DNA from: Desulfosarcina sp. BuS5
GTDB lineage: Bacteria > Desulfobacterota > Desulfobacteria > Desulfobacterales > BuS5
DNA length: 64,000 nucleotides
Direction: 5' to 3'
Assembly (NCBI RefSeq): GCF_028752835.1
Contig: NZ_CP087952.1
Coordinates: 1,221,041 to 1,285,040 of the forward strand
A program made the translations under genes and the position numbers. How positions within the stretch are numbered: the stretch's first letter is position 1; every line of letters starts with the position of its first letter. Positions 1 through 8,383 of this stretch are shown here, piece after piece. The notes below the pieces were generated by a model. It was not told where the DNA came from, searched no databases, and saw only the letters and a list, made by a program, of their open reading frames with translations.

Positions 1-614
1 TTTGCGTACGCGAAATCGGTCGGCAAGATTGCCTTGCGCTTATGTTCATGGCTCGGCTGGTCGAAAACAAAGGCATCCGAGAGACCGTCGAGGCCTTTAG
101 CCTTCTCAAGTCTGAGTTTCCGGATCTGCGACTCGAGGTTGCTGGCGACGGTCCGGAAAAGGCCGTGCTTGCCGCGCGCTACGCCGGGCTGGACGGCCTG
201 ACGTTTCACGGCCACATTGGCGACGTACAGAAGTACCGGCTTATGGCTCAATGTGACGTCTTCGTTTTCCCCACCAATTATGGGGAGGGCATGCCGACCT
301 GTGTGCTCGAGGCTATGGTTGCGGGTCTTCCGGTTGTCACCCGCGCGGTGGGTGGCATTCGTGATTTTTTTCGACACGGCGAACACGGTTTACTGGTCGA
401 AACCAGCGAGCCTCAGGAATTGGCAAAGTCACTTGCGGACTTGCTGAAAGACGAAGAACTAAGAAGAAAAATCTCTGAGCATAACAGGCAATATGCCGAG
501 GATCACTTTTCGGCCAACATGGTTTCTGAATTTTTGAAAAAGCTTTATGCGGCAGTTTGCAATGGCGATATCAGCGATTTGCCGAGCGAATGGTTCGCAT
601 CTATAGAACGCTGA
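1..614 (+). CDS. Glycosyltransferase family 4, C-terminal part (5' end outside window)
   Basis: The open frame runs from the window edge with no stop, so the ATG at 42 is probably internal. The visible ~200 residues are the nucleotide-sugar-binding half of a GT-B glycosyltransferase: ARLVENKG, AGDGPE, and the donor-binding stretch with PTNYGEGMPTCVLEAMVAGLPVV containing the E-x7-E-type motif. Enzymes of this kind transfer a sugar from a nucleotide donor to a growing surface polysaccharide at the cytoplasmic face of the membrane. Base composition is clearly more GC-rich than the rest of the window. It stands just upstream of an acetyltransferase remnant, as in capsule/EPS clusters. The substrate cannot be told. 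Confidence 0.88.
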   Translation, partial: CVREIGRQDCLALMFMARLVENKGIRETVEAFSLLKSEFPDLRLEVAGDGPEKAVLAARYAGLDGLTFHGHIGDVQKYRLMAQCDVFVFPTNYGEGMPTCVLEAMVAGLPVVTRAVGGIRDFFRHGEHGLLVETSEPQELAKSLADLLKDEELRRKISEHNRQYAEDHFSANMVSEFLKKLYAAVCNGDISDLPSEWFASIER

Positions 615-650
615 ATCCTCACCAATACTTATGGACACGGATAATTAACA

Positions 651-1094
651 ATGACAGGATTTTCCAAGCTGCTAAGAAAAACTATTCATCGGGTTGGGAA
701 CACAATTAGAGCTGTCAACATCGCTTGGTTGCGATTGACCGGCGCCGAGATCGGCGAAAACTGCATGATCAGCCTGAGAGCCAAGATCGATGTGCGACGT
801 GGCAAAGTGATCATCGGCGACAACAGCACCGTCACTTACGGCTGTGTGATTCTCTCCCACGACGCCACGGCTAGGCGAATCAATCCGTAAGATAAAGGTG
901 AAGGCACGGTTCGCATCGGCAACAACGTATTCATCGGCGTAAATTCGGTTGTGCTACCCAATGTGACTATCTGCGACAACAGTATCGTAGGCGCAGGTTC
1001 CGTAGTCACAAAAGACATTTCACCCGGAATTGTTGTTGCAGGGAATCCGGCTATACCAACAGGTACCTCAAACAGCAAGTCCAACATTTATTAG
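651..1094 (+). pseudogene. Hexapeptide-repeat acyltransferase interrupted by an in-frame TAA
   Basis: One frame encodes a left-handed beta-helix acetyltransferase of the serine/colanic-acid acetyltransferase type (IGENCMIS, VIIGDNSTVTYGC, then VRIGNNVFIGVNSVVLPN, IVGAGSVVTKDI, VVAGNPA). A TAA at 888-890 cuts it after 79 residues, and the remaining 67 codons continue in the same frame to the TAG at 1092. It therefore needs only one base substitution to be whole. It shares the higher GC of the gene upstream. The family O-acetylates sugars or amino sugars in polysaccharide synthesis. A sequencing error is the main alternative to a real nonsense mutation. Confidence 0.85.
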
Positions 1095-1142
1095 TAGAGA
1101 TTTTTATAAAACAGCATAATTAGTGGGACATACGGCCCTGTC

Positions 1143-1238
1143 AGTTTTAATGAGCTTTACAGCGCATCGATAACAACATTTAAAATTTTAGAATCAATTC
1201 GCACCGGGTTAAGCATAAATTTACATAACCGGCAATAA
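1143..1238 (+). pseudogene. 3' remnant of a Gfo/Idh/MocA-type bi-domain oxidoreductase
   Basis: The last 31 codons (SFNELYSASITTFKILES to LHNRQ) match the end of the longer, also broken, oxidoreductase at 18442-19185. This remnant marks the left edge of the segment that is repeated at about 19.08 kb. It directly precedes the antitoxin gene at 1258 in both copies. Confidence 0.8.
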
Positions 1239-1257
1239 AAAAACGGGGGATGACTAA

Positions 1258-1458
1258 ATGTTAAACACAGTTTGGGCAATCGTTAGAAAAAAAAAGATTG
1301 AATTGCTGGAAGATATTGATATCCAGGATGGCACTAAAGTTTTAGTTACATTATTGAATGACGGGGAAGATCATCAATTTTGGCAAAAAGTCGGAGCAAT
1401 ATCTTTGGACAGTATATGGAATAATCAGGAAGATGATATTTATGAAAAATTACTCTAA
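1258..1458 (+). CDS. Small antitoxin paired with MazF/PemK-type toxin
   Basis: A 66-residue acidic protein with an N-terminal beta-rich start (AIVRKKKIELLEDIDIQDGT) and the tail FWQKVGAISLDSIWNNQEDD, which resembles the small antitoxins found in front of PemK/MazF toxins in deltaproteobacteria and cyanobacteria. Its end overlaps the toxin start by 17 bases, the usual translational coupling of such pairs. A G-rich stretch (1247-1251) precedes the ATG. A near-identical copy lies at 19211. The antitoxin role is inferred from size, position and family resemblance. Confidence 0.75.
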   Translation: MLNTVWAIVRKKKIELLEDIDIQDGTKVLVTLLNDGEDHQFWQKVGAISLDSIWNNQEDDIYEKLL

Positions 1459-1786
1459 ATATGACGTGGTTTTAGTAAAATATCCATTTACAGATTTGTC
1501 GGGTTCCAAAATCAGGCCTGCTGTAGTTATTAGTTCTCCTCATCCTTCCCATGATATTTTTATTGTACCATTAACAAGCAAAACAGCCTCCCTTCTTCCG
1601 GGAGAATTTATTCTGGTGGACTGGCATGGCGCAGGGCTTAATGTTCGTTCAGTTGTGAAGCGTGGTATTTACACTATCAACCACAGGCTTATTATAAAAA
1701 CAGTTGGAACATTGTCAGCCGGTGATATAAAAAATATCGATAGATCATTGCGGAAGTGGCTGGGATGCGCTCAAAACGCTGTTTAA
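1442..1786 (+). CDS. Type II toxin, MazF/PemK family endoribonuclease
   Basis: 114 residues beginning at the ATG at 1442; the longer upstream frame lies inside the antitoxin and is not used. It shows the PemK/MazF SH3-like barrel signature: YDVVLVKYPFTDLSGSKIRPAVVIS, then FIVPLTSK and the C-terminal KTVGTLSAGDIKNIDRSLRKWLG. MazF-type toxins cut mRNA at short motifs and are held inactive by the antitoxin translated just before them. The stop shares one base with the start of the heparinase gene (TAATG at 1784-1788), so it is now part of a polysaccharide gene run. A copy is at 19395. Confidence 0.9.
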   Translation: MKNYSKYDVVLVKYPFTDLSGSKIRPAVVISSPHPSHDIFIVPLTSKTASLLPGEFILVDWHGAGLNVRSVVKRGIYTINHRLIIKTVGTLSAGDIKNIDRSLRKWLGCAQNAV

Positions 1787-3615
1787 TGTCAAACAAATAC
1801 CTTTCAAGATTAAAAAACTCTTCTCTGCCGGAATTGTCTTATCGGGCAGCCCAGTTTTTTTTGACTCTCCGTTTAAAATCCAAATTTTTTAAAAATAAAA
1901 ATTACATAAATATTCCAGGTATTGACCCTGAAGATGTTATTAATCTTAAAATGCCTGAACTGTGCGAAAAAGTGAGTATAGAGACAGTTGAAGAAATCCT
2001 CTCGGGCTTTATTTTTACGCTGAATACGGACAAGAAAGAGCTTGCGGATTTTGAAGCAGAAAACCGGAATGTTTTTTTTGCGGATATTAAAACCGGCCCG
2101 GATGCTCCTGATATCAGAGCCGTCTGGGAACCGGCCAGGCTGCAGCATATTACCCTTCTTATTGCTTTTGCCACTCAGAGCCAGAACTCATCATCAACAG
2201 AATCTATTTTAAAATTTGCTAAAAATGAGGTTCTGCAGTGGATAAAGACCAACCCTTTTCCTGCCGGGCCCCATTATATGTCTGTTATGGAATGCGGGCT
2301 GAGGATCCCTCTGTTTTTTTTCTGTTTAAAGATTCTTAAACTTTCAAATAAAGAGTTTATGCTGATTTTAAGTGCAGTTTATCAGCATGCCTGGTGGATT
2401 TCAAAACGTCTTTCCTTGTATTCATCCCTGGGGAATCATACGGTTTGTGAATGTATAGGTCTTTTATTTGCCGGAGCAATTTACAAAAAAACAAAAAAAG
2501 GCGTAAAATGGCTGCATACAGGAATTGATATCCTGAACAAAGAACTGAAGCATCAGATACTGGAAGACGGAGGGCCGGTTGAACAGTCTTTGAGCTATCA
2601 TCGTTTTGTGCTGGATCTTTACTGGCTGGCGGTTGATTTTATTGAAAAAAATGATCTGGGCGTTACGGAAGAAATGAAAAAAAGGCTGATACGGGCGGAA
2701 CAATTTTATGGTGCATTTATGACTGATCAAGGTGAAACACCGTCAATCGGTGACAGTGACGATGGTTTTGCAATTGCTCCTTTTATCAGCTCTTTACGGG
2801 AAAAAACAGAACAAAAAAGACAGGAAATAACTCATTTTAAACATTCTGGATATACTATCATTCAAACCGACAATCATGCCTCCCTGATATTTGATCACGG
2901 ATCCCTGGGGATGGCGCCGCTTTATAATCACGGTCATGCGGATGCCCTGTCTGTTACTTTGTTTAAGGATGGTAATGAAATTTTTGTGGATCCCGGCACG
3001 TACAGATATAATGGTGTTCCCGAGTGGAGACGCTACTTTAAGGGAACAAGAGCTCATAATACGGTAACCGTAGACGGTCTGGATCAGGCTGTCCAGGAAA
3101 CAGGCTTTATCTGGAGCCATCCTTTTCATGCAAAGATATTAAAAAATTGCGAACAGAATGACACGTTTCTGATTCAGGCCGAACATGATGGTTATGACAG
3201 GCTTAAAAAATCTGTCCGCCACAAACGGACTATTGTTTTTTTAAATAAAACTGATTTTTTGATAAAAGATACATTTTCCGGCACAGGCGCGCATGCTTTT
3301 GAGCTGAATTTCCACTTGCATCCTGATGTAACAGTATCTATACAAGATGGCTGGTGGCAGGTGATTAATAATAGCGGCCCGGTTTTTTTAAAACTGGTTG
3401 ATACAGTTGGCTTCTCATTGAGAAATGGTGAAAAGAAGCCTTTATGCGGCTGGTATTCGCCTTGTTACGGAATAAAGCTTAAATGCAACCTGTTAAGCTG
3501 CGAAAAAAAAGGAATTGCAGAAAGCATTTCCTTTATAACTGTGATTTGCACCAATAAGCCACTGGAAGACAGAATTATTTTTGAAAGGATAAAACAGATT
3601 GAAAAACAGACTTGA
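1786..3615 (+). CDS. Heparinase II/III family protein
   Basis: 609 residues from the ATG at 1786, which overlaps the preceding stop; the further upstream in-frame start lies inside mazF. The N-terminal half is the alpha-helical heparinase II/III N domain, and the C-terminal half is the beta-sheet heparinase II/III-like domain (HGHADALSVTLF, VDPGTYRYNG, RAHNTVTVDG). In Gram-negative EPS clusters these proteins are thought to be polysaccharide lyases that trim the polymer in the periplasm. No signal peptide is obvious at the start, so export is unclear. The next gene, tagA, starts inside its last 17 bases. A frameshifted and truncated copy lies at 19739-20378. Confidence 0.88.
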   Translation: MSNKYLSRLKNSSLPELSYRAAQFFLTLRLKSKFFKNKNYINIPGIDPEDVINLKMPELCEKVSIETVEEILSGFIFTLNTDKKELADFEAENRNVFFADIKTGPDAPDIRAVWEPARLQHITLLIAFATQSQNSSSTESILKFAKNEVLQWIKTNPFPAGPHYMSVMECGLRIPLFFFCLKILKLSNKEFMLILSAVYQHAWWISKRLSLYSSLGNHTVCECIGLLFAGAIYKKTKKGVKWLHTGIDILNKELKHQILEDGGPVEQSLSYHRFVLDLYWLAVDFIEKNDLGVTEEMKKRLIRAEQFYGAFMTDQGETPSIGDSDDGFAIAPFISSLREKTEQKRQEITHFKHSGYTIIQTDNHASLIFDHGSLGMAPLYNHGHADALSVTLFKDGNEIFVDPGTYRYNGVPEWRRYFKGTRAHNTVTVDGLDQAVQETGFIWSHPFHAKILKNCEQNDTFLIQAEHDGYDRLKKSVRHKRTIVFLNKTDFLIKDTFSGTGAHAFELNFHLHPDVTVSIQDGWWQVINNSGPVFLKLVDTVGFSLRNGEKKPLCGWYSPCYGIKLKCNLLSCEKKGIAESISFITVICTNKPLEDRIIFERIKQIEKQT

Positions 3616-4357
3616 TATTTTAAACATTTGGGTTGATCCTGTTAACAGGGAACAGGCTGTCCGCCTTGTGGAAAAATTTCTTGCACAAGAGGCTCGGCCG
3701 CATTCAATTTTTGCTTCGAATCCTGAAAAAAATTTTACGGTTCCAAAGGATCTTGATCTTTATAAAACTTTCAAAGAAGCGGACCTGCTGCTGCCGGATG
3801 GGATAGGAATGGTGCTGGCTGCCAGAATTCTGCACAAGGCCGGCTTGACACGGGTTCCGGGCTCTGAGTTTATTTTTGATCTGTGCAGGCTGGCTGAGAT
3901 TAAAGGTTATAAAATTTTTCTTTATGGAGCCAAAGAAGAAGTCAGCCGGGCCGCAGCGGATAAGTTACAAAAGCAGTATCCTGATCTTGTAATTGCCGGA
4001 AGGGAAAACGGTTATCTTAAAGAACCTGAAATGCCTGACCTGATTGGTCGGATCAACGAGTCCGGCGCAGAAATTCTGTTTATAGCGCTTGGCTCGCCCA
4101 TGCAGGAAAAATGGTATGCTGTGCATAAGAATGAACTGACCCATGTAAGGGTATGCCAGGCCATAGGTGGAACCCTGGATACTATTGCGGGGAACGTCAA
4201 GCGCGCTCCTGAATTATGGTGCAAATTTTCTCTGGAGTGGCTGTACAGGCTGCTTTCTGAACCAAAACGGATAAAAAGACAGAAAGTGTTGCCTGTTTTT
4301 GCAATCATGATACTTGTCCGCAAGTTGAAAGCCATGTTGAGTTTAGAAAAAAAATAA
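3599..4357 (+). CDS. WecG/TagA/CpsF family glycosyltransferase (only intact copy)
   Basis: 252 residues starting at a TTG (3599) within the end of the heparinase gene; no better start is seen. It has the family hallmarks FASNPEKNFTV, LLLPDGIGMVLAAR, VPGSEFIFDLC, FLYGAKEE and the conserved ALGSPMQEKW. Family members such as WecG (ManNAcA transferase) and TagA (ManNAc transferase) build undecaprenyl-linked glycans at the membrane. It is followed by a WecB-type epimerase gene that would supply UDP-ManNAc, so the pair makes biochemical sense. Many degenerate tagA pieces of a related but different subtype occur later in the window. Confidence 0.92.
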   Translation: MKNRLDILNIWVDPVNREQAVRLVEKFLAQEARPHSIFASNPEKNFTVPKDLDLYKTFKEADLLLPDGIGMVLAARILHKAGLTRVPGSEFIFDLCRLAEIKGYKIFLYGAKEEVSRAAADKLQKQYPDLVIAGRENGYLKEPEMPDLIGRINESGAEILFIALGSPMQEKWYAVHKNELTHVRVCQAIGGTLDTIAGNVKRAPELWCKFSLEWLYRLLSEPKRIKRQKVLPVFAIMILVRKLKAMLSLEKK

Positions 4358-4379
4358 CTGCAAGGGGATAAATATAAAA

Positions 4380-5483
4380 ATGAAAGTACTGTTGATTGCC
4401 GGCGCGCGTCCCAATTTTATGAAGATCGCCCCTGTGCACAGGGAATCCAAAAAATATAAGGAGATTGACTGCAAAATAGTCCATACCGGCCAGCATTATG
4501 ATTATGAGATGTCTGCGGCTTTTTTTAAGGATCTTGAAATACCTGAGCCGGATTTTTTTCTGGATGCAGGTTCAGGCTCCCATGCTGTCCAGACCGCAAA
4601 GATAATGACAGCTTTTGAGAAAGTCTGCCTGGATGAAAAGCCTGATATTATAATTGTAGTTGGTGATGTAAATTCAACCCTTGCTTGCAGCATAGTAGCA
4701 AAAAAGCTTTTGATAAAGGTTGCCCATGTAGAGGCAGGCCTTAGAAGTTTTGACCTTACCATGCCGGAAGAGATCAACCGGATGGTCACAGACTCTATTA
4801 GTGATTATTTTTTTGTTACTGAAGAAAGCGGGATGCAGAACCTTATTAACGAGGGTAAGCCTGAAAGTAGTATCCATTTTGTAGGTCATGTGATGATCGA
4901 TAATCTTCTTTACCAGGTGGAAAAACTTGTGGATGAAGACGTAAGCGGTTTTTCAACTTATGAATTCAGGAATTAGCATAGAGATTATGCTTTTTTGACA
5001 ATGCACAGACCTTCCAATGTGGACACCGGGGAAACCTTGAATGAAATAGTTTCTGCTTTAAATGAAATTTCTGATGACATGCCGATTGTTTTTGCTGTAC
5101 ATCCAAGAACCGGGACAATGATCGATCAATTTAATATAAGATTTTCAGATAATATTACGTTGCTGCCGCCTTTGGGTTTTAAGGAAGCTCTTTTTTTATG
5201 GAAAGATGCTGCCGTAGTGATCACAGACAGCGGCGGGCTGCAGGAAGAAACTACTGCTCTGGGTGTGCCGTGTATTACCCTGCGGGAAAATACGGAGAGG
5301 CCGATTACAATTGAGATGGGGACAAATATTTTGGCGGGGACTAAAAAAGAATCCATCCTCAATGCTTACAGGGAAAGTATCAAGGGGAAAAGCAAAGAAC
5401 ATAATGTCCCGCCTAAATGGGATGGCCGGGCGGCAGAGAGAATATGGAAGATTATTTTGAAGAATATTTCATACACGGATTAA
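4380..5483 (+). pseudogene. wecB: UDP-N-acetylglucosamine 2-epimerase (WecB type), in-frame amber codon, copy 1
   Basis: From the ATG at 4380 the frame reads as a WecB-type epimerase (IAGARPNFMK, IVHTGQHYDYEMS, VVGDVNSTLA, VAHVEAGLRSFD, MPEEINR; then TMHRPSNVD, DSGGLQEE, ENTERPITIE). A TAG at 4974-4976 falls in a linker between the two Rossmann halves, and the frame continues unchanged to the TAA at 5481. Total length of ~367 codons is normal for the family, which interconverts UDP-GlcNAc and UDP-ManNAc. The same amber is present in the copies at 10579 and 20438, so it predates the duplications. A TTG/ATG at 4995/5001 could start the second half separately, but a half-protein is unlikely to be active. 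Confidence 0.9.
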
Positions 5484-5486
5484 CAT

Positions 5487-5792
5487 TAAAGGATGAAACG
5501 GGATTTTCCCTGCATTGAAGTTTGCGAGACATATTCGCCTCCTTTTAAGAAAGAATTCAGCCAGGAAGACAACTCGGCTATGATTAGCGCTATTAATAAT
5601 GCACGTCCCGATATGCTCTGGGTCGGCATGACCGCTCCCAAACAGGAAAAATGGATTTATAAAAATCGTGATAAGGAACGGGGAAGTTATTTCGTCCTCG
5701 TTCCTAAGCTTAATGTGCCGTTTACAGCCGCTATAGGGGCGGTATTCGATTTTTACGCAGGCATCAGGAAACGATCTTTCGGTTTTTGGATA
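5487..5792 (+). pseudogene. tagA internal fragment fused behind wecB
   Basis: The frame opened at 5493 encodes the middle of a TagA-type transferase (DFPCIEVCETYSPPF, MLWVGMTAPKQEKW, AAIGAVFDFYAG) and lacks both the N-terminal donor-site part and the C-terminus. Compared with the same region at 8151, it carries an extra 33 bases (5676-5708). Its end overlaps the start of the UPF0175 gene at 5813, which has its own ribosome-binding site. Confidence 0.85.
5676..5708. repeat. 33-bp palindromic insertion, in frame, inside tagA fragment
   Basis: The uninterrupted homologue reads GATAAGCTTAATGTG; here 33 bases sit between GATAAG and CTTAAT. They start near AGGAACGGGGA and end with CTCGTTCCT, so the ends form an imperfect inverted repeat (AGGAACG/CGTTCCT). 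The length is a multiple of three and adds 11 codons (reading about KERGSYFVLVPK) without a stop. It resembles the GTTCCC...GGGAAC palindromes at 57334-57396. Confidence 0.8.
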
Positions 5793-5812
5793 AAAGCAGG
5801 AGGAGTTGTCAC

Positions 5813-6070
5813 ATGCAAATAGTTATGGATATACCTACGGAACTTGCCCACGCTATTAAGTTGCCGGAAGAAGAAATTCCAACAAGACTAAAAACGGAAT
5901 TGGCTATCAGGCTTTATCGAAAAAAATTATTAAACTTTGGTAAAGCAAGACAGCTTGCCCAAATGACTTATTGGGAATTTTATGAATTAATAGGTAAAGA
6001 AGATGTTAATAGAAATTATGATGTCAATGAATTAGAAGAGGATCTGGCAACACTGGAGGAACTTTTTTGA
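5813..6070 (+). CDS. UPF0175 family antitoxin, copy 1
   Basis: 85 residues starting at the ATG at 5813, preceded by AGGAGG at about 8 bases. The sequence MDIPTELAHAI, LAIRLYRKKLLNFGKARQLA and MTYWEFYELIGKE is typical of UPF0175, small helix-turn-helix-like proteins paired with DUF3368 PIN toxins. Its stop overlaps the toxin's TTG start by four bases. The module sits between two tagA fragments and is duplicated exactly at 12012. Confidence 0.85.
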   Translation: MQIVMDIPTELAHAIKLPEEEIPTRLKTELAIRLYRKKLLNFGKARQLAQMTYWEFYELIGKEDVNRNYDVNELEEDLATLEELF

Positions 6071-6558
6071 TAGCAGTAGCCGACTCTTCTGTGCTTATTG
6101 GATTAAGCGCTATTGGACACTTGCATCTTTTAAAAACGTTGTTTGGCAGAGAAATTTTGATTCCTTTTGCTGTTTGGCGAGAGGTAGTTGAGCAAGGAGA
6201 AAAACGACCGGGAGCAAGACAAGTTTCATCGGCTGACTGGATTATTGTTCAAAATGTTGATAGTTCGGATTTGCTGCGACTCCTTAAGATTGATCTGGAC
6301 GCAGGAGAGGCTGAAGCTATTGTCTTGGCCAAAGAAATTAATGCGGATGTAATTTTTTTAGATGAACGGGATGCCAGAAAAAAAGCGAAATTCCTTGATC
6401 TAAAGATTCTCGGAACAATTGGCATTCTGATTAAGGCTAAACAATCAGGAGAGATACAATCGTTAGAAAAAGTCTTAAATGATCTTCGTTTTCAAGCTCA
6501 TTTTAGAATTAGTGACCTCCTGTTTCGGAGGGCACTTGCCGCAGTTGAAGAGAATTGA
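6067..6558 (+). CDS. DUF3368 PIN-domain toxin, copy 1
   Basis: 163 residues from a TTG start overlapping the antitoxin stop. PIN-type acidic residues are visible: VADSSVLIGL near the N-terminus, LDAGEAEAIVLA in the middle and VIFLDERDARKKA towards the C-terminus. DUF3368 proteins are predicted magnesium-dependent RNases controlled by the UPF0175 partner. The gene appears intact. The copy at 12266 is identical in translation. Confidence 0.85.
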   Translation: MIAVADSSVLIGLSAIGHLHLLKTLFGREILIPFAVWREVVEQGEKRPGARQVSSADWIIVQNVDSSDLLRLLKIDLDAGEAEAIVLAKEINADVIFLDERDARKKAKFLDLKILGTIGILIKAKQSGEIQSLEKVLNDLRFQAHFRISDLLFRRALAAVEEN

Positions 6559-6706
6559 ATATCTATTTATTGCATCCTGACAAACAGACCGATTTTGCTA
6601 CAAAACTCTCAATTGCTGTTATTGCCATAAAAGCGCTGATCTCTGACGAGTTGAAAAATAATTGGATTTTTTTACATATCAATCAATGTGAGCAGGCAGA
6701 TAAAAT

Positions 6707-6919
6707 ATGTTAATCAAACTTGGTAAATATTCTATAAGCAACAGGGGGCCGGAGGTGATGTCGAACTGGCCTGGTGGCTGATAAAATCCGGCGGCGCTGG
6801 AGCATACATGGCCTGCGCCAACCCCCATTCCCTGGTCGTCGCTTCCAAAAACGTTTTATTCGAAAGCGCTTTAAAAAATGTCGCTATCCTGCTCCCTGAC
6901 GGCACTGGCATATTAATCA
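6707..6919 (+). pseudogene. tagA 5' fragment with frameshift
   Basis: Starting at the ATG at 6707 the sequence follows the N-terminus of the tagA subtype found at 7605 and 22984 (LIKLGKYSISNRG...GAYMACANPHSLVVASK...LLPDGTGI). A base loss within the GLAGDVE region shifts the frame, and the similarity stops abruptly after DGTGI at about 6914, where the PIN pseudogene region begins. It is preceded by the GCAGGCAGATAAAA leader common to these tagA starts. Confidence 0.82.
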
Positions 6920-6956
6920 AATGTTGGACATCAAGAAGGAATATGGAAATAATGCC

Positions 6957-7417
6957 ATGAAACCAAAAGTTTACATTGAAACTTCAATTCCAAGTTATTT
7001 GACTGCGAGACCGAGCAACGATCTTCGCGCTATGGCCAACCAAAACACAACAATTGAGTGGTGGGAAATTCGAAGGCCTGAATTTGAAATATACATTTCT
7101 GAATTCGTTGTTGCCGCAGCATCACAAGGGCATCCGAAAGCGGCAGCACGTCGATTGGCAGCAATTGAAGGATGTTACGGAAAAAGTACGACAATCAGGA
7201 AGAGTTTTAGTTGCTGAAGGTCCTATTCCGGAAGGTGCCGAGATTGATGCGTACCACATAGCCGTTGCAAACAGTTAATGGAATGGATTATCTTCTTACA
7301 TGGAATTGTAAGCACATCGCGAATGCGGTAATGCGCACACAAATTGAGGCTGTTTGTTTTGATCATGGTTTTGAACCACCAATAATATGCACACCTGTAG
7401 AACTCATGGAGGATTAA
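6957..7417 (+). pseudogene. PIN-domain toxin with two frameshifts, copy 1
   Basis: Read across frames the product is KVYIETSIPSYLTARPS, FEIYISEFVVAAASQGHPKAA, then DVTEKV...GRVLVAEGPIPEGAEIDAYHIAVA, then VNGMDYLLTWNCKHIANA...ICTPVELMED. This is a standard ~150-residue PIN protein of the type paired with a following small antitoxin. One shift lies near 7165-7175 and a second, an extra A, at about 7270. It cannot give a full protein. It ends at 7417, just before the intact 59-residue partner. Confidence 0.85.
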
Positions 7418-7421
7418 TATT

Positions 7422-7601
7422 ATGTGGCAAGATCCAATAGTTAAAGAAACGCGAGAATTAAGAGAGCTATACGCATCCAGGTTCAAACATGACGCTGATG
7501 CAATCTTTGAAGATATTCTTAAACGCCAGGAGAAATCAGGGCGAAAGCGGATAGCATTTCCCGCACGCAAACCGAAATTGAAAGGAAAAGCAGGCAGATA
7601 A
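7422..7601 (+). CDS. Small (59-residue) antitoxin partner of the broken PIN gene, copy 1
   Basis: An intact short gene with a GGAGG at 7408-7412 and ATG at 7422. The product begins MWQDPIVKETRELRELYASR and ends with a basic tail (FPARKPKLKGKAGR). Short proteins of this shape regularly follow PIN genes of the KVYIETSIPSYL type, so an antitoxin role is likely. It remains open although its toxin is frameshifted. Its stop is four bases before the next tagA start. Confidence 0.7.
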   Translation: MWQDPIVKETRELRELYASRFKHDADAIFEDILKRQEKSGRKRIAFPARKPKLKGKAGR

Positions 7602-7604
7602 AAA

Positions 7605-8373
7605 ATGCTAATTAAACTTGGCAAATATTCCATCAGCAACAGGGGGCTGGCAGGTGATGTCGGCTTTGCATTACAGGCTATAAAAAACAAAAGTATCGGT
7701 ACATACATGGCCTGCGCCAATCCTCATTCCCTGGTTGTTGCCTCAAAAGATGCTTTGTTTGAAAGCGCTTTAAAAAATGCTGATATTCTGGTTCCTGACG
7801 GCACGGGCATTATCATAGCAGCTAAAATTTTAGGACTGCCATGTACTGAAAAGGTCGCAGGAACCGATTTCTTCCTTGGCCTTTCACGCAAGGCACAATG
7901 AAGAAAAAAAAGGACTCAAATATTTTTTCCTCGGATCTTCAAAAAAAACTCTATGTTTGATCGCAGAAAGGATGAAACAGGATTTTCCTTACATTGAAGT
8001 TTGTGGAACCTATTCACCTCCTTTTAAAAATGAATTCAGAAATGAAGATAATCAGTTAATGATAAAGGCTGTAAATGAAGCCAAACCTGATGTTTTATGG
8101 GTAGGCATGACCGCCCCAAAACAGGAAAAATGGATTTATGAAAATCGCGATAAGCTTAATGTGCCGTTTATAGCCGCTATCGGGGCGGTATTCGATTTTT
8201 ATGCGGGAACTAAAGAACGATCTTCCGGTTTTTGGATAACAATAGGCCTTGAATGGCTGCCCAGGTTTTTAAAAGAACCAGGAAGACTTTGGAAGAGAAA
8301 TTTTAAATCAACGCCGATTTTTTTGGGCTGGGTGTTAAAGGAAAAAATCAAACAGATGATGCGTCAAGAATAA
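7605..8373 (+). pseudogene. WecG/TagA-type glycosyltransferase split by one frameshift, copy 1
   Basis: The first frame (7605-7901) gives the N-terminal half (ACANPHSLVVASK, LVPDGTGIIIAAKILG, VAGTDFFLGLS). The second frame, open to 8373, gives the rest (LKYFFLGSSKKT, CGTYSPPF, WVGMTAPKQEKW, AAIGAVFDFYAG, LEWLPRFLKEPGRLWKRN). The shift is near 7885-7895. Apart from it the gene is full length (~255 codons). The preceding TGA excludes a simple -1 slip on the downstream A-run. The copy at 13804 has the same lesion. Confidence 0.87.
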
Positions 8374-8383
8374 CAAATGCAAC

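Noticed and set aside
4974-4997. Pyrrolysine or other amber recoding as the default explanation for wecB
   Set aside because: Other genes in the window end normally with TAG (for example the site-2 protease and hrpA), other pseudogenes carry TAA or TGA, and no suppressor tRNA is visible. Kept only as a hypothesis to test.
7875-7910. Programmed ribosomal frameshift in the split tagA
   Set aside because: A TGA in the first frame comes before the A-run, no slippery heptamer is in the right phase, and the homologue at 22984 reads through without a shift.
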